The position numbers and the translations under genes are program-made. A stretch of DNA of 64,000 bases, from contig CM020501.1 in the NCBI GenBank assembly GCA_009823395.1, positions 31,995,861 to 32,059,860 of the forward strand, in the 5' to 3' direction. Shown one piece after another: positions 44,956 through 58,810 of this stretch (within the stretch, counting starts at the first letter, position 1; each line of letters begins with the position of its first letter). The notes below the pieces were generated by a model that saw nothing but the letters and a program-made list of their open reading frames with translations, had not been told where the DNA came from and searched no databases. The stretch is from Thamnaconus septentrionalis. Lineage: Eukaryota > Chordata > Actinopteri > Tetraodontiformes > Monacanthidae.

Positions 44956-46066
44956 AGTCAGCCAAAATAATGTATCCACACATCAGGAAAAGAACAGCTT
45001 GCATAAATATTCAATTTGTATGAGTGCTTCTATACATATGCGCATCTCTTTCGAGGTTTGATCAAATTACGATAACACTGTGGAATGTTTTCCCAGCAGA
45101 TGGCACTATCCTCATGAATGTAGCATCAACGTGTTGAGTAACAAACCGTTACCTCAACAGCAGTAGTTTGCTGTAATTGTAGAGGCAGAAGGTAACTTGT
45201 ATTAATCTTGTGACGTCTGAATAAATTTGGTATTGAAATATTTACCACACACGGCTGAAACCTGCACTGCCTCGATCAGATCAGCTACAAAACAGGAACA
45301 AATCAGCTCTCGTCTGCAGAACATGGTCCATGTGGACAAAGTCTGGGCGCAGCTTCCGGCTTAAACCGGCCGGTGCCCATTGGCAACAGCTTGGTCCCCA
45401 GGTACTCACCAAAGGGCCCCATTCCAGGCTTGGCTCCATGGCGGGGCCCCAGTGAAAGTGGCCCTTCACCCAGGAACGGTTTGCAGAAATTGCCAGCTCG
45501 TTAGCCACGACATCCTATAGTTCCCAGAATCCTTTGGGTGCTCAAACCCCTCCACCATAGTAAGGTGGCGGTTCAGGGATAGAGTGCAGGCATCAGTGAC
45601 TAATTTTGAATAGGCAGATGCACTGTGGGAAAGAACACCAAAATAGTTTTGCTGTCAGCTCATGGCTCATTCAGCCTTAGTAATAGCAAATGAATACAGC
45701 AATTCCCCTGCAAAGAGCAGCTTAAGAAATCCAAGGGGTTTTCTTCACTGAGCAATGTTTATGTAAGAAACAAGCTCAAGTGAGAGTTAGAGGGAGACAT
45801 TTGAGGCCTTTTCTGCTTGTGAGATTCACAAGGGAGATGTTGAAAGGGTGTGAATTTGTCTGAAAAGGTCAGTATATTCTTTAAGGCAGCAGGAAGGCCC
45901 TCTGTCACTGCCCCTCTCATTCTCATTTGACCCCCAAGAGTATGTTACTCATTGTGACCTCACACAACCCCCACCCCTAATTACATTATCTTCTCTTCAG
46001 TTGTTGTTGTTGGTTTTTTTTTTTTTACTGCAGAGTGCTATAAGCAGTAGATCTATGACAGCATAA

Positions 46067-46067
<1 letters not shown>

Positions 46068-46109
<42 letters not shown>
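46068..46109. repeat. (TG)n microsatellite
   Basis: About 42 bases of TG in the upstream intergenic region. Confidence 0.97.
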
Positions 46110-46110
<1 letters not shown>

Positions 46111-47074
46111 ACGCTTGCGTCACAACGTAAGAAATAACTCAGCAGAAGTGTTTGCAGATGTGCCCTTCTTTGCCATCTGTTGTGCAAAGCAAATGCTCGC
46201 AAAGATGCATCTTGCATTTAGTAGCTTTTTCCACAGTATTAAATATCACTGCGCTGTAAATTCTATGATTTATATCACGTCATCTGTTTGTCACATAAAA
46301 GGAAAAATGTAACATTACAATTCATCCAAATTGTTGTTCTTATTTAACTTAAAAAAAAAAAAAAAAAAAAGATTATTAAGCCATGAGATCAGATCAGCTA
46401 CAGAACAGCTCCCAATTGCACACAGGTGGTGGTAACTGTGAAATATAACATCCAATATATAACATCACACATTAGACTGATGCACCTTGACAGCCTTCTG
46501 ATAGAGTCAGCAGTCAAGCTAATATGGAGGCACAAAGGAGGGTTTTTTGAAATCAAAGAAATAGATTTTATTTTTTTTTTTGTATTGGAATTGTTGCCAC
46601 ACCACCCCAACCACATGCGTATTCATACCTAATGATCTAAGGCTCAAACTGTGGCCATGTTACCAGACGGCAATTTGCACTCCTGGCTCCCCAGGTGCCG
46701 TATTTATGGGCAGTTTTGCAGCTGGGAAGAACCTTTTGTGGATATGACGCTAAAGTTTCAGCGATTACGGGTGATCTTTGTGGATATATATTAGTTGCTT
46801 CAACGTCTATGCGTAGTCTTTTTATAAATCCAAACTCTGTATACATATCCAATTATTGTCATTGTCAATTCAAGCCTTTACATTTGTATGAAGTCTTTTT
46901 TTTTTTTTTTTTAGCAAAGGAGTCATTATGATGAACATTGAAGACCCAAGAAAGAAACAAAGTCAGAAAAATCTAAATTTTCACACAAGAGAAAGGTCAC
47001 CCAAAAGGTCAGTCAGACACAGTGTGTTGTGTCAATGTCAGACAGTGGACTCCAGGGCAGGAACAATTGGATTT

Positions 47075-47128
<54 letters not shown>

Positions 47129-47160
47129 ATGATGATAATAGTAATAATAATAATAATAAT
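47075..47160. repeat. Compound trinucleotide array (ACA)n-(GAT)n-(AAT)n
   Basis: About 17 ACA units pass into GAT and then AAT units and end in an 18-base T run. The protein frames over it are poly-T/poly-N artefacts. Confidence 0.95.
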
Positions 47161-50100
47161 TTTTTTTTTTTTTTTTTTATCTTAGTAGTTCCACAAAATG
47201 GAAACAAATAATTTGGTGGTTTGGGAGAAGAGGAGTGAAAACAATCTTAGTGATCAAATAAGTCAAAGGTTAAAGAGTGGAATCAATACAGAAATCATTT
47301 TGCGCTGCTCTAACAAAGGAGAACAGAGATCAATAACTGATTCAGTCTCCTGTGTTGTTTGGCTCCAGGGAGTATGTTAATAAAATTAGCTCATGGGATG
47401 TGCCTGTTTATACGCACACACACACCCACATACAAACAGAGAAGCAGTTGATGACGCAAGGAGCCTTAATCAGGTGGAATTAAAAAAAAAAGAAAATTGC
47501 AGTTACTAGTTAATACAATTTCAGTATCCTCAATATATCTGTCCAGACGAGGAGGAGCAGGTTTGAGAGTGATGTTGCTCTTTTTAATCCACTGGGCCAG
47601 GCAGTCCCCTGGGGACACAGTCATCTCGTGAAAGTATGTATTTCATTCCGCACCATTGTACAAGTGTTTTTCACATCATATCTGGTCTGCTGTCACTTAC
47701 CAATGTATTCAATCCATAACATGACCTACAGTTCTCCACTGGGACTCACGGTGTGCGAGCGTGCGTGTGTGTGTGTGTGCCAGGCGTGAGCCATCAAATA
47801 GAAGAGGACCAATTTCACAGTGAGCTCCACTTTACCCACAGAAATAACAGGCAACAAGGTGGGGCTGTAGGAGTACGATGACAGAGATGGAGAAGAAAGA
47901 ACAGGCGGAGGAGGACGGAAGAGCAGAGGAGGAGCTCAGTGGTTGGCAATGAGCCACAAACAAAGAAAAGATAAAGCAACCCTTCCTGCTGGAGGTGTGT
48001 GTCTTGTAAATGTTATTGCACTTGCCGGGATATTACATTTCAGGGCTGGTATTAATATCAATGTCTTCAGAGTCAATGAAATGATATCAACATTTTTTTT
48101 TTTTTTCAAATGGATGTAGTGAGATCAAGTGAATTTCCATCATTTTTTTGTTTTGCTTGTTCTCGGAAAAATGATAATATTTAAAGAAATGTGTTAAAGG
48201 GTTTACTTTTATGTTCAGTCAGAACAGAACAGAGTCCAAGTGACGACTGGCTCTGGCTGGGGACGAGAGCCTATCGTGTTTCTTGTGTGACAATAACCAA
48301 AACATTTCTATCCATCACAACACAAAATATTTGTGGTTGTTTTGTAAATGGTTTAAATTACGTTTGCTGACATTTAATGCTTACTTTTCCGAAACAAGAT
48401 CAAGACTGCTTTTGTCAGCTGAGTCTGTGGATGGGTGTGGATATGCAGCAGTGCTCGTGATCATGCCTTACATTTCACCTATAGATGTAGGGAACAAGCC
48501 TAGACAACCTTGAGCTGTGTGCTCACACGATGGCCATGTCCTGTGTTTGTGAAGGTATGGTGAATGGACAGATGGTTGGCTCATTATCTGCAGAGCTCTG
48601 CAGCCCTGAGGGTTTGGAGGTCCAACGTGCTGTAAAGGCTGTGTTGAGAAGAGAACACAGCCCAGGATTTACATGGCCATCGAGAGATTTCTTTGCGCCA
48701 TATTTTCCTTTTAAACCAAAGAAGAGTAAACTCTTTGAAACCTCAATTGATTCTCTCTCTGTCCCTCGCCCTCTCTGCCTTTCTCTCTGTGTGTGTAGGA
48801 CACCATGAGAGGTGGTGAATCTGGCACCACTGACTGGATGTATTGGAAAGGAAAAATGCTACTGCTGTGCAAACAATGGACAAGCTGTGAAGAGGCGATG
48901 CTCTCACAACAGGAGTATGCTTTCCTGCTAAAAAGATTCATGTGTCAATAATGTTACACTACCAGCCGGGTAAAAACATAAATGACTGTTTTGAAAACTG
49001 TGCTTTCAGGTCAGAGAACCTTCAGAGGATTAAAACAGGTTCTACTCCATCTCATGCCAAGAAGAGTGCCATCTTCTCATTGTTGGAACTGGAACAAGGA
49101 AGCCATTGAAACAGTGCCCTTAATTTGTAATAAACTATGACTAACCTAATTAAAAGTTTTAATGAGAGCAAAAATGTGAACAGTAACAGTTCTTAAAAAA
49201 AAACATGTGGCTGTTTTACTGTCGTGCTCTTTCTTCATCCTGAAATAAATCTCCAGATATTACCTTCTGCAAGGGTCTTCTCCTATTGCTGGAAACAATG
49301 AAGGCACGACAGTCCAGAGGTCCTCTTCAGCCTTGTATAGAGCACTCACTGAGATACTGCAATTCAAAATATAAACCCTGGAGTGTCAGTAGGGGAATGT
49401 TTCAGGTTTAGTCTAAAAAAAAAAAAAAAATTCAGATAAGTTACCACATACAGTTCCTTGTTCACCAACAACACAAGAGAACATGAACAAATATACAAGA
49501 ATAATCGTACAATTCTATTCATTTTAAACATTTGCACGTTTGTCATGAGGAATTATCTCATATGTAAAACATTTGTTCAAATATCTAATATATATTATGT
49601 AGTGGTATAAGCAGTAATCGTGGACCTCCTCAAGGCACATTGCTTCAGTCCAGTTGCATGAGGTACGGAGAACGCTCGACAAGAACAATTTGACCCCAAA
49701 GTACACAGGATTCGCACAACTTACCCCTTTATGAGCTGCATCTTACTTTCATACACTCACAGCAACCAATAGCTGGCTGAAGCACCAATAAAAAAGTCTG
49801 CTTTAATGCGCAAAAAACCACACAATAGTCAATGTGCCGTCACAAAGACTTCTGACTGTGGCCAATGAATCTCAAATTACACAATGCAACTGATTTTCCA
49901 TTTCTCACACAGGTGTCAGTCTTTGTCTAGAAATCCTGGTCAATCTGCCCTCAGATGCTTATGCAGCAGCACACCTACTTCCTGAGGCGGGTGAAAGATA
50001 TTATTGGTTATTGGAAGGTCCTTCAAATACAAAGCCATGAATTAATGATGGGATGATGGGTAGACTGCAATGTATAACGAATGCTGTGTGTGGGGCAGAA

Positions 50101-51060
50101 CTGGTTGCTTGATGGGTCAAATATATTAAATATTGACACTGGCCAAATGAATTTGTTCATGGCAAAACAGTCATCAGAAACAAAGACAGTAGTGCATGGG
50201 TTATCAGTTCGGTATGCAATTAGCAGAAAGATCTGCTTATGGCCTCAAGGCGGGCCCACGCTGACGACAAGCCAGTTAAAGAGCTGTAATGAATTCAAGC
50301 GCAAAGTCATTTAAGAAAACTAATTTATATAAAATGTCCTATTTCTAGACACACCCCACCATTAGCAGTGAATCCACAGCTGATCAGCCAATGATGCTCG
50401 ATATATATGTATAGAAAGTGCTACAGCAACAATTAAAACTGTTATTCCCTATTTTCGTTCGGTCAGTGTGAAAGAGATTGGGCCGCACTCGTACGATCCG
50501 TGTCTTCTAAGTTCAGTGCACTGGCTGGCCATGAGAACAAATCACTGCGAACGAAGAAAGCAGCCATCCAGTACAACGAACTGAGACAGATAATCAGTAC
50601 GCTGAACCTTTAAATGAGAATCCATACGATTTGTTTGCATACAAATTGTCCTCGCAAATCAATGTGGTACCGTTGCAATCTGGTTCGTGAACAACGGAAA
50701 CATTTGCTTATTTAGCAGTGTTGTGATAGATGTAAAATTTACAGTTTTACAACACAAGACACTGTGTACAGCAGGACGTAGCATGGAGCAGCTGCAGTCA
50801 TGAGTAGAGAGTGCAGTGCTGCTGTACATGCGTGCTGCATGCATGTTCTCTTGCGGGGATGTTCAGTGAACATCAGCGCAAGATGACTGTTGTCCTTCTG
50901 GCACCACAACAAGCTATCTTTTTATTTAGTATGGCTTAACAAGTTGCACTCACTCAAAAAAAAACAACCTCACATTGAGAACAAGAATGATTGGCAGGAC
51001 CAGTCTGTGGATCGTAATTAAACTACTTTTGGAACGGAGGGGGGATGAACACAAAATCTA

Positions 51061-51470
51061 TCACTTCCTAGAAGTGCATGTGGCTGCCTGGAGAAGAGTG
51101 GTAACATAGTCCATGGAGTGCTCAGAACTCGTCAGACGCTGCCTTGACTGAGCTTTGACTCTGCAGGCTACCTGCCTGCTGCCCATCAGGATCGCCTCAA
51201 ACACCGCTGTGAATAGGATCGGGGAGATGGAACGGACCATCGCTATCCCTTCCTCCAGCAGGTGCCAACTGGTGGAGACTTCCTGGGTTGTGTAGCAGCC
51301 ATAGAAGTACCTGAGGTAGTGAGGCGGGGATATGGAAGAACTCAAGCGCAAACGTGATCAGCAGGTGGGGAAGAGACCGATATGCATTGGCCAGGTCCAG
51401 CCAGACTATGTGGAGATGTGCTTTGCTTCTCCTGGCTGCTTGAATCTGTTCCCAAACCATGGAAGATAGA
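51061..51470 (-). pseudogene. Dead non-LTR retrotransposon reverse-transcriptase fragment
   Basis: One frame reads HLHIVWLDLANAYRSLPHLL (reverse-transcriptase motif A, LDLANAY). A second, overlapping frame reads EEGIAMVRSISPILFTAVFE (motif B) and then SMDYVTTLLQ where a YMDD-type catalytic motif would be expected. The frame change and the altered catalytic motif show it is inactive. LINE clade not determined. Confidence 0.8.
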
Positions 51471-54400
51471 GGACAGAAGACAGAAAATGGTACAGATAGA
51501 AGACAGAAGATATTTGTGTCTCAGTTTGGTACAGTATTAAAACCATTGAGGGAAATGAGTTAGTGAAAAGGGAAGGGAGTGTTGCTGCAACAGAGGGTCT
51601 ACCAAACTGGCTGAGGGACAGCGGAGCTGTGCTCTGAAAAACGTACTTAGTTCTCCCCATTCTCTCAAATCACCCTTGCTTGTCAATTCCCTCCAGGCTG
51701 CAGTCGGTGCTGTCGCTTGTTGCACCTTTTCCCATCACATTGTTTCCTTCCAGTCAACTTACCATGAATGGGATTTCAGCGAGTCCTTTCAGCAATGACC
51801 TTCTGTGGCTTACTCTCCTCATGCAGGGTGAGTCAGTGCGTGTCTTCTGGCCAAGTGTCAGCTCAGCAGTCTTTAACATCCTCGACTTTAGAGGTCCCCA
51901 CGTAACTGTATTGTGAAAATTGAAAGGGTTTTCATCAAAATTAACCAAAGGTAGTCAAAGTAAAAGTATTTTATACCATATCATTAAAGGTTTATCAAAC
52001 ATCATGGATGTTTTCCAAACATCATGGATGTTTTCCAAACATCATTGTTTAAGTCAAACAATTTTAGCATCAAACTTAACATAGTCATTATGATGATTTT
52101 GACTGTAGCCTGTGCCGCCATCACTGTTGAATATGCTCAGACCCTGACAAATATTCTCATTCAGCACCATAATAAATCAAGGGCTAACAGCAAACACTTC
52201 CACGCTTAGTGGAGTATGAAATTACCTCAGTGCTGAAAATGTAAAGGAGCCTTGATTACTTTCACCTTTCACTCTATTCTCACATATTAAAATTCACAAA
52301 ATCTGATGAATGGGATACCTTCATAATTCAAGAATAATTTTCCATGTGCTTTTGAATTTAATTTGAAGTGAAAGGTTTCCACTTTGCTGCACTCTCTAAG
52401 CATACTAATGTTGAACATTTTAAAATGTACAAAATCAGTTTTCCTGCTGTTGGCTTTGCTTTCTAACAATTTAAAGGAGCAATAAGTGATTGTAAGGTAA
52501 TAAAATAAAATAGTATGTGAAGCTTCAGTGTGAAGCTCTAGTTGTGTTATTTCATCTGGAGTAGAGGGACCCATCAAACGCCTCCTCAGTCTGGTGGCTT
52601 CAAGCCCTTTCTGTCCTTTTGTTTACAAAGCTGGACCATTCACACAACACACATGATCATGCAACCAGGAAGACTTTTTCATCACGTATCGCTTTTTTCA
52701 GCTCCCTTAGGACTTTGTCTTCGGTCACTGGGCACAAACACATCTGCAGCTCTTTGTTCGTCCGCGGCACAGTTTCAGAAGCCTGCCATTTTTTTTCAAC
52801 GCATGAAAATGTGACATTCTACAAGCGGGCTTTGAAAAAGGTGGCAGTCCTCTTTGATCAAATTCTTACCGAATCAGTGCTCCGCTCTGCGCTGATGTCA
52901 CATTTTTGTCCCTGCTGAGTCCTCAACCGAGCAGGGACCAAAATGGTAACAGTTATTACCAATTAGTATCAAATGGAAATTCCCATCCAGTGTGAGCTGG
53001 AGTGCTCTTGGAACGAGCCCTTTGTTTTGGTATATATGCTGCGCTCAGCTGCGCCTTCTAGCTACTTATTGTAAACTACATAAAACTGAAGTTGTTAAAT
53101 TACTAATTGGCTATTTGAGGAGAGTTATTTTCCAAGACCGATGCACATACAAATGCAGAAATGTTCAGCCACTGAAAGGGCTATTTTAGGACTGTACACC
53201 TGCACCACTGTCATTATTCATGTTGGTTGTTGCCAGGCATGCTTATGAGGTAGAGCTTCCCACGGGCCGCTTCTGACTTGAGAGAGTTACATTACTTGTG
53301 ACGTTGTCAAAGAGGTCTAAATATTTTAGTGCACTGTCACATTCAAGGATGAGATGCGTGAAGATGATGATGATGTGAACAAGAAAAACATTTTAGGAGT
53401 TGATTCTTGCAAAATAAATCAAGAAGCTTGTTGGATACATTGAGAAGAATGACGGTGAAGAATAGTGTGTTTATTCCTCAGTTGTGGGTTTAATTACTTG
53501 AGGAGGGAAGACAGAAATATGAGAAGCACACACTTGGCCACATGAGGGAAATTACATTCACTTCATTTGAGATGATTCTGATTTTATTATCGCTGCATTT
53601 ATTACACACTGAAAAACTACCTGAGTTGCTGGTATTCTAACCAAACAACATTATTGTCTGGATCCTCGAAACTGTCTGCATTATCAGCATTCCTTCCAAG
53701 ACCTTTGCAGGTCAGTGTGGATATGAGACAAACAACAACAATGAGGCTATCAACTTTTTGTTCAGACATTTGTTCAGACATTCGCTCTTGAGTGCTGACA
53801 CAGAAATCGTCCAGCAAAGCAAGGGCGGTTTTGTAAGTCAGAGCCTTTTGGACGATTACCAACAGTTCTGTTGGACTGCAGCGCCTTGTCTTTTATTCAT
53901 TGTATGAGCATCTTATTATGGAAAGTAATATTTGGCCATAAGTGTTAAAAAAACAAACAAAAAAAAACATCTTGATATAAAATACCCCAAGGCGCAATAT
54001 TATTTTCTCGGCCTCTGCTAAGCCTTTCAATTAATCACCTACACTGAGTTTTCTTTCTCACCCACGGGAAACTGCCCACACCTGCGCAGGCCGTTGTGAT
54101 TTATAATAGTGCTATTTCTGTTCAAGCCGCAGCCGTGGGGAGCACAGCAGAGGACTGAAGGGGCCAGACAGACGCAGGCAGCTGTCAGCACACTTTTGAA
54201 GTGCAGTGTGGTTTTTGAAAGGGGTCTGCTGGGGTGACTAACACAGCCAAACTGGCTGACACGTGGTAGAGGGAGGGGGGGTGCTGCCATGGAAAGCAGC
54301 TCGGAATTAAATTTGCTCTTGGCTGCAGTAAATCACAAAAAATGCCAGTCAGTACGGTGGATGAGTTTCATTCTAGTTTTATTGAGTTTGTCAGTGTTGG

Positions 54401-55030
54401 TGTCATTTTGCAGGGCTGCAGAGCAATCAGCTGTTTATGTGAGTGTCAGTGACCTCAGTCAACGATGTGACTTTATCCCTCATCAAGCTGGCCTCCATTC
54501 AAAGGAGAGAAATATCTGGCCATGAAAAGATTCTCTCACGAAGATGATTTCATTCATCCCTTAACTAACAGATGATGTTTGAACTATGAGATTAGCAATC
54601 TAAAGATGAGCTTCACCACACATGACTTTGAAGAAAATACTGTTTTTAGGCTTTTCCTAATAAATTGTAGAGGCAGATAAAATGGGGAGGTAAATTGACA
54701 GCTCTTGAAGTGAAGATCTGTTTATGAAAAAGGACGTCGGGCATTTGGAACCTCATCGTTGACTTTAAAAAAAACTTGTTTGTTTGTTTTTCTCTTTACG
54801 TGGTGATACGAAGGGCAGAAACCTGCGCTGCTTCTGGACATTTAAGAAAACAAAAACTCAAGGCCGAGCCAACAACCCTGATCTCTTCATCCATCTTTTA
54901 CGCAGTTCTGCTTGGGGAAACTCACAAGGGGAATGGGCTACCTCCACAATACACTGACGTCACTGCTGCATTACACCGTGTAGAGTACATTCACTTTGAA
55001 AAATGGACCAGCATTGCTGGTAAGCTGTGG
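51471..55030. other. Intergenic DNA: no gene seen
   Basis: Apart from a 20-base unit repeated about 2.5 times at 52000-52047 (CAAACATCATGGATGTTTTC), nothing coding or structural was recognised. Confidence 0.5.
52000..52047. repeat. Short tandem repeat, 20-base unit
   Basis: CAAACATCATGGATGTTTTC occurs twice perfectly in tandem, followed by a partial third unit. Confidence 0.85.
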
Positions 55031-55032
55031 TT

Positions 55033-55310
55033 TGGGCGACTGCGACTCAGGAGGTAGAGCGGGTTGTCCAATGACCGAAGTTGGCAGTTCAAATCCCGCT
55101 CCATCCCGGTCCGTCGTTATGTCCTTGAGCGAGACACCGAACCCTAAATTGCTCCCAATGGAGCTGGCAGCGCTTTGCATGGCAGCAGCCACCCATTGGT
55201 GTGTGAATGTGTGTATGAATGGGTGAATGAGAGGTCATTGTGAAGCGCTTTGGGCTACCGTGGAGGTGCTGGGAAGTGCTATATAAGTGCAGTCCATTTA
55301 CTGTTTACAT
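55033..55310 (+). mobile_element. tRNA-headed SINE, full-length copy
   Basis: GCGACTCAGGAGGTAGAGCG (A-box region), GGCAGTTCAAATCCCGCTCC (B-box region), tail GAAGCGCTTTGGGCTACCGTG ... AAGTGCAGTCCATTTAC. Close relative of the copy at 31388. Confidence 0.85.
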
Positions 55311-55336
55311 TACCACCAATGAAGACACGGCAGTTT

Positions 55337-55522
55337 TCTGAGTTTGTGGGTTTGTGGTTTTAATGAGCTGAAAATCTTAATCAGCAAAGTTACAACAAGG
55401 AACTGCTTGAGATGTCAATTTGCGTGGAATGGCTCAATAAAATTTGTTGCTTTCATCTTTTATGTTAAATTGCCAAAATAAAACAACTTTTACTTGATAT
55501 TCTCATTTTTCGGGTAGTACCG
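55337..55522 (-). mobile_element. Half of a Tc1/mariner-type MITE
   Basis: TGAGTTTGTGGGTTTGTGGTT through CTTGATATTCTCATTTTTCGG and GTAGTACCGTA matches one half of the 16404-16772 element. The other half is missing. Confidence 0.8.
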
Positions 55523-56837
55523 TATTAGTAATAATACTATATGGTGATATGCTATCAATCTTAAATGATAATCTGTCAGTCTTCATTGAAGTAGTGAGAC
55601 TAAGCAGATATTCCAACAATGAATGAGGGCACTGTCAACAAAAATGGTCTTGGAATCATTAAGTCAGTGTATTGTGCAGAGGTCAATTCTGTACGCACAG
55701 AAAAACAAGCAGACCCATAGTTGATTGACTGGCTTATGTTTCATCGAACCTTCATTACAAACTCGACTGCACACAGGTGATCGATGGACAGACTGTCGCT
55801 CTAAATATGGAACCAAATTCAACCCGTTGTATCCTCCTTGTAGTGGGAGGTCACTTCATCTTGAGGTTTACACTTGAGTTGGTTCAGCCAGGTGGGCTGC
55901 ATTGCCCCCAACTTCAAGCTGCAGTGAGTCCATCAACGCTGCGTTTTGTTTTGGGTTTGTTTTTTTAACCTTAGATCATTATCATACAGAGTAGGTCTGG
56001 GGTTTGTTGGCAAAGATGCATACAAACACGCAACACACATTCGAAAACAAATATCTCACTTCAGTGGTTAGATTGAGAAAATAAGAAAAAAAAAAACCAC
56101 CTGTCAGCCAGTTTACCCAGTGTGTGCATGTGTGCGGGCAAGTATACAGATTGCTGTATGTACCTGACACATAGGTAACCTGACTGGCTATTTGTCCTGA
56201 CTGCAAATAGGTAAAAGTAGCTATTTGTCAGCTCTGCTGGCGGTTCTATATACAGCTGAGCTTGACCATAAACGGAGCCATTTAAATGAATATGAGGAAT
56301 AAAATGATGAAAAATTAAATCTGGGAAACGTCACATTACTAGATTTGAAAGTGGAATTTAAGATATGATAATCATTTGGAAGGATAATCTTTTCTTTCAT
56401 GACGCATATATAAAACTTTAAGGTTTATATATTATGAATTGGGTTATGACATTGATCCATAGAAACACTTTTAAGTCTAAATTCTCCACTGAAGCCATGC
56501 TTAATTTTAAATGTGAAGTCTTTTCAGTTCTTCACTTCAACAGTAGGAGTCTTTCCAGACATTTATCTCAAAAATAAAAGATTATCTCCGACTTGATATT
56601 TGACTTTTCATGGTTAATCGCAATTAATCGTGTTTTGATTTACATATTGAAGATTCTGTTATTATTTTTTGGCATTTAAAGACAGTTTTTAATTACATAT
56701 TAATGTAAAACAATTCTTACCGGAGTATCTTAAATGAGAACCAATTGAACACAAGTAAAGAATTTCCTTTTTGATCTTTTGTACTATTATTTCTTTCAAA
56801 ACAGTGTATCCATGACCCGCTTATATGCATTTTGCGG

Positions 56838-57076
56838 GCAGCAGTGGCTCTGTTAATAGAGCAAGCCGTGAATTGATGATCGAAGGGTTGGCAGTTCAAA
56901 TGTCACATGTCTGGAGTGCCCTTGGGCAAGACACTGGACCCTAAATTGCTCCCAGTGGGGCTGGCAGCAGCCACCCATTGGTGTATGAGTGTGTGAGCGA
57001 ATGGGCGGATGAGAGGCGCTTTGGGGGTGCTGTGAAAGTGAGGGAAATCGCTACATAAGTGCAGTCCATTTACCAT
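56838..57076 (+). mobile_element. tRNA-headed SINE, diverged copy
   Basis: GCAGTGGCTCTGTTAATAGAG head, GGTTGGCAGTTCAAATGTCAC B-box region, then CCTTGGGCAAGACACTGGACC and a GTGCAGTCCATTTACCAT end. More diverged than the copies at 31.4 and 55.0 kb. Confidence 0.75.
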
Positions 57077-58102
57077 TGGTACAGCTGCGGTGTGTGTGAA
57101 GAGTTGTGCGATGGTGAAGTGGGTCAGAGCATTCAGTTTTCTGCATCACTTTTTCTTTTTAATTTTTGCAGTCTTTGATTTCATCCCTCTAGAGGCTGAA
57201 CCTTTTCATTTCCATCCAATTATGTTGCATCCTTTTATAATCAATACATCACCTATTCATTATTAGGAAAGATATCAAAATGATTTTTCCTCCATTGAAC
57301 TGTTTTCAAAGTGTCCCTCTCATTTTTTGAGCGGTGCATACGAATCATTTGAAAACAAATGAATTCATGACTGTGATGTTTATTTTATATTTGAATCTGC
57401 TACTTGAAAAAATATTGTTAAATAGCTAAAGACAATGCGGCCTTATTTGATAATATGTTTAAAAATTCAATAGGCTGGAAAATTGAGAGCGGTTTATTTA
57501 TGACAGTGACAACTTCATTCATTCGTTTTCTATACCTGCTTCTGCCTGAGCTCAGGGTCACAGGAGTCTGCTGTGACAATGTAGTATGACAATTATGAAG
57601 ACACCTGTCTTCATAGTTTTAGAAATCATTGGTAAATCTGAACAGAAACTGTGGTGGGGGTCCCCAGTGATCCCGACGTGCAAATTGAACCTAGATAACC
57701 AGTGGCTCTTTATTGTTTTGAGCTCCATGAATTTGCTATATGAAGCCTATTGAAATTGGCCATCTCGAGGTGCATTTTATGCATCTCCTGCTGCTTCTTC
57801 ACAGTAGGAATGTGATGAGTAACGTGTAGTACACGTGGAACGCACAGACTGCCTGCATCCCACCTGCAAGCCACCTGATGAAATGCTTTGCTTTCAACAC
57901 TACGTTCTGAAACTTTGAATCATGGCCTGAGACACACTTTGTCACAGCCCGTCTAAGCCTGCTGACCTCTCCACCCCTCCGTCAGCGACGGCAACTCTTC
58001 CCTGGTTTGTGATGGAACCTGGTGATCCATTTCAAGTGTGTATTTTTTTCAAGTTCACAGAAGAATGAGAAGAAGAAAGAATTATTAGTAATACTTCCCA
58101 GG

Positions 58103-58133
<31 letters not shown>
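58103..58133. repeat. (TG)n microsatellite
   Basis: Perfect TG tract, 31 bases. Confidence 0.95.
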
Positions 58134-58134
<1 letters not shown>

Positions 58135-58159
58135 CTCTAGAAAAAATTAATTTCTGAAA

Positions 58160-58305
58160 TACATTCATTCATTCATTCATTCATCTTCTATACCCGCTTA
58201 TTCCTGTTCAGGGTCACGGGGGTCTGCTGGAGCCTATCCCAGCTGTCTTAGGGCGAAGGCAGGGTGACACCCTGGACAAGTCGCCAGTTCATCGCAGGGC
58301 AGTTT
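58160..58305 (-). mobile_element. 3' part of a second SINE-like family, inverted
   Basis: CTATACCCGCTTATTCCTGT, AGGGTCACGGGGGTCTGCTGG and CAGTTCATCGCAGGGCAG are the reverse complement of the 3' end of the element at 58437-58810. Confidence 0.8.
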
Positions 58306-58436
58306 CTGAAATAATAATAATAAATTATGCAGTTATTAGGAGGGATCAGTTGGTCTCACTTTGATTGTGCAAAGCGCTTTGAGACGACTTTTGACTGATT
58401 TAACACTTTATAAATTAAAAAAAAAAAAATGATTGA

Positions 58437-58810
58437 TTGGTGATGCAGTGGCGCAGTGGTTAGCCCTGCCGCCTCACAGCAAGAAGGTCGTGGGTTCGAT
58501 CCCGGTCCTGGGACCTTTCTGTGTGGAGTCTGCATCTTCTCCCTGTGTCTGCTGGGTTCTCTCCGGGTTCTCCGGCTTCCTCCCACACTCCAAAAACATG
58601 CATGTGAGGTCAATTGAACACTCTAAATTGTCCGTAGGTGTGCATGTGAGTGTGAATGGTTGTGTGTCTCTATGTGGCCCTGCGATGAACTGGCGACTTG
58701 TCCAGCGTGCCACCCTGCCTTCGCCCTAAGACAGCTGGGAGGGGCTCCAGCAGACCCCCGTGACCCTGAATAGGAATAAGCGGGTATAGAAAATGAATAA
58801 ACGAATGATT
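58437..58810 (+). mobile_element. tRNA-headed SINE-like element of a second family, near full length
   Basis: Head GTGGCGCAGTGGTTAGCCCTG (A-box-like) and GTGGGTTCGATCCCGGTCC (B-box-like), body CTCCGGCTTCCTCCCACACTC and ATGTGGCCCTGCGATGAACTG, end AATAAGCGGGTATAGAAAATG then ATGATTGATTGG. Of a type widespread in teleosts. Protein frames over it are spurious. Confidence 0.8.

Larger units (their letters stand above)
44101..51040. other. Intergenic DNA upstream of mad1l1: no gene seen
   Basis: No coding exon, head-to-head partner or RNA gene recognised. Contents are simple repeats (44900-44953 TG; 46068-46109 GT; 47075-47160 ACA/GAT/AAT) and several poly-A/T runs. Enhancers cannot be excluded from one sequence. 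Confidence 0.55.

Noticed and set aside
47029..47211. Poly-Asn and poly-Thr open frames
   Set aside because: They are translations of the (ACA)n/(AAT)n array and have no gene context.
58433..58729. 98-codon plus-strand frame (MIGDAVAQWLALPPHSKKV...)
   Set aside because: It is the antisense/sense reading of a tRNA-headed SINE-like repeat.
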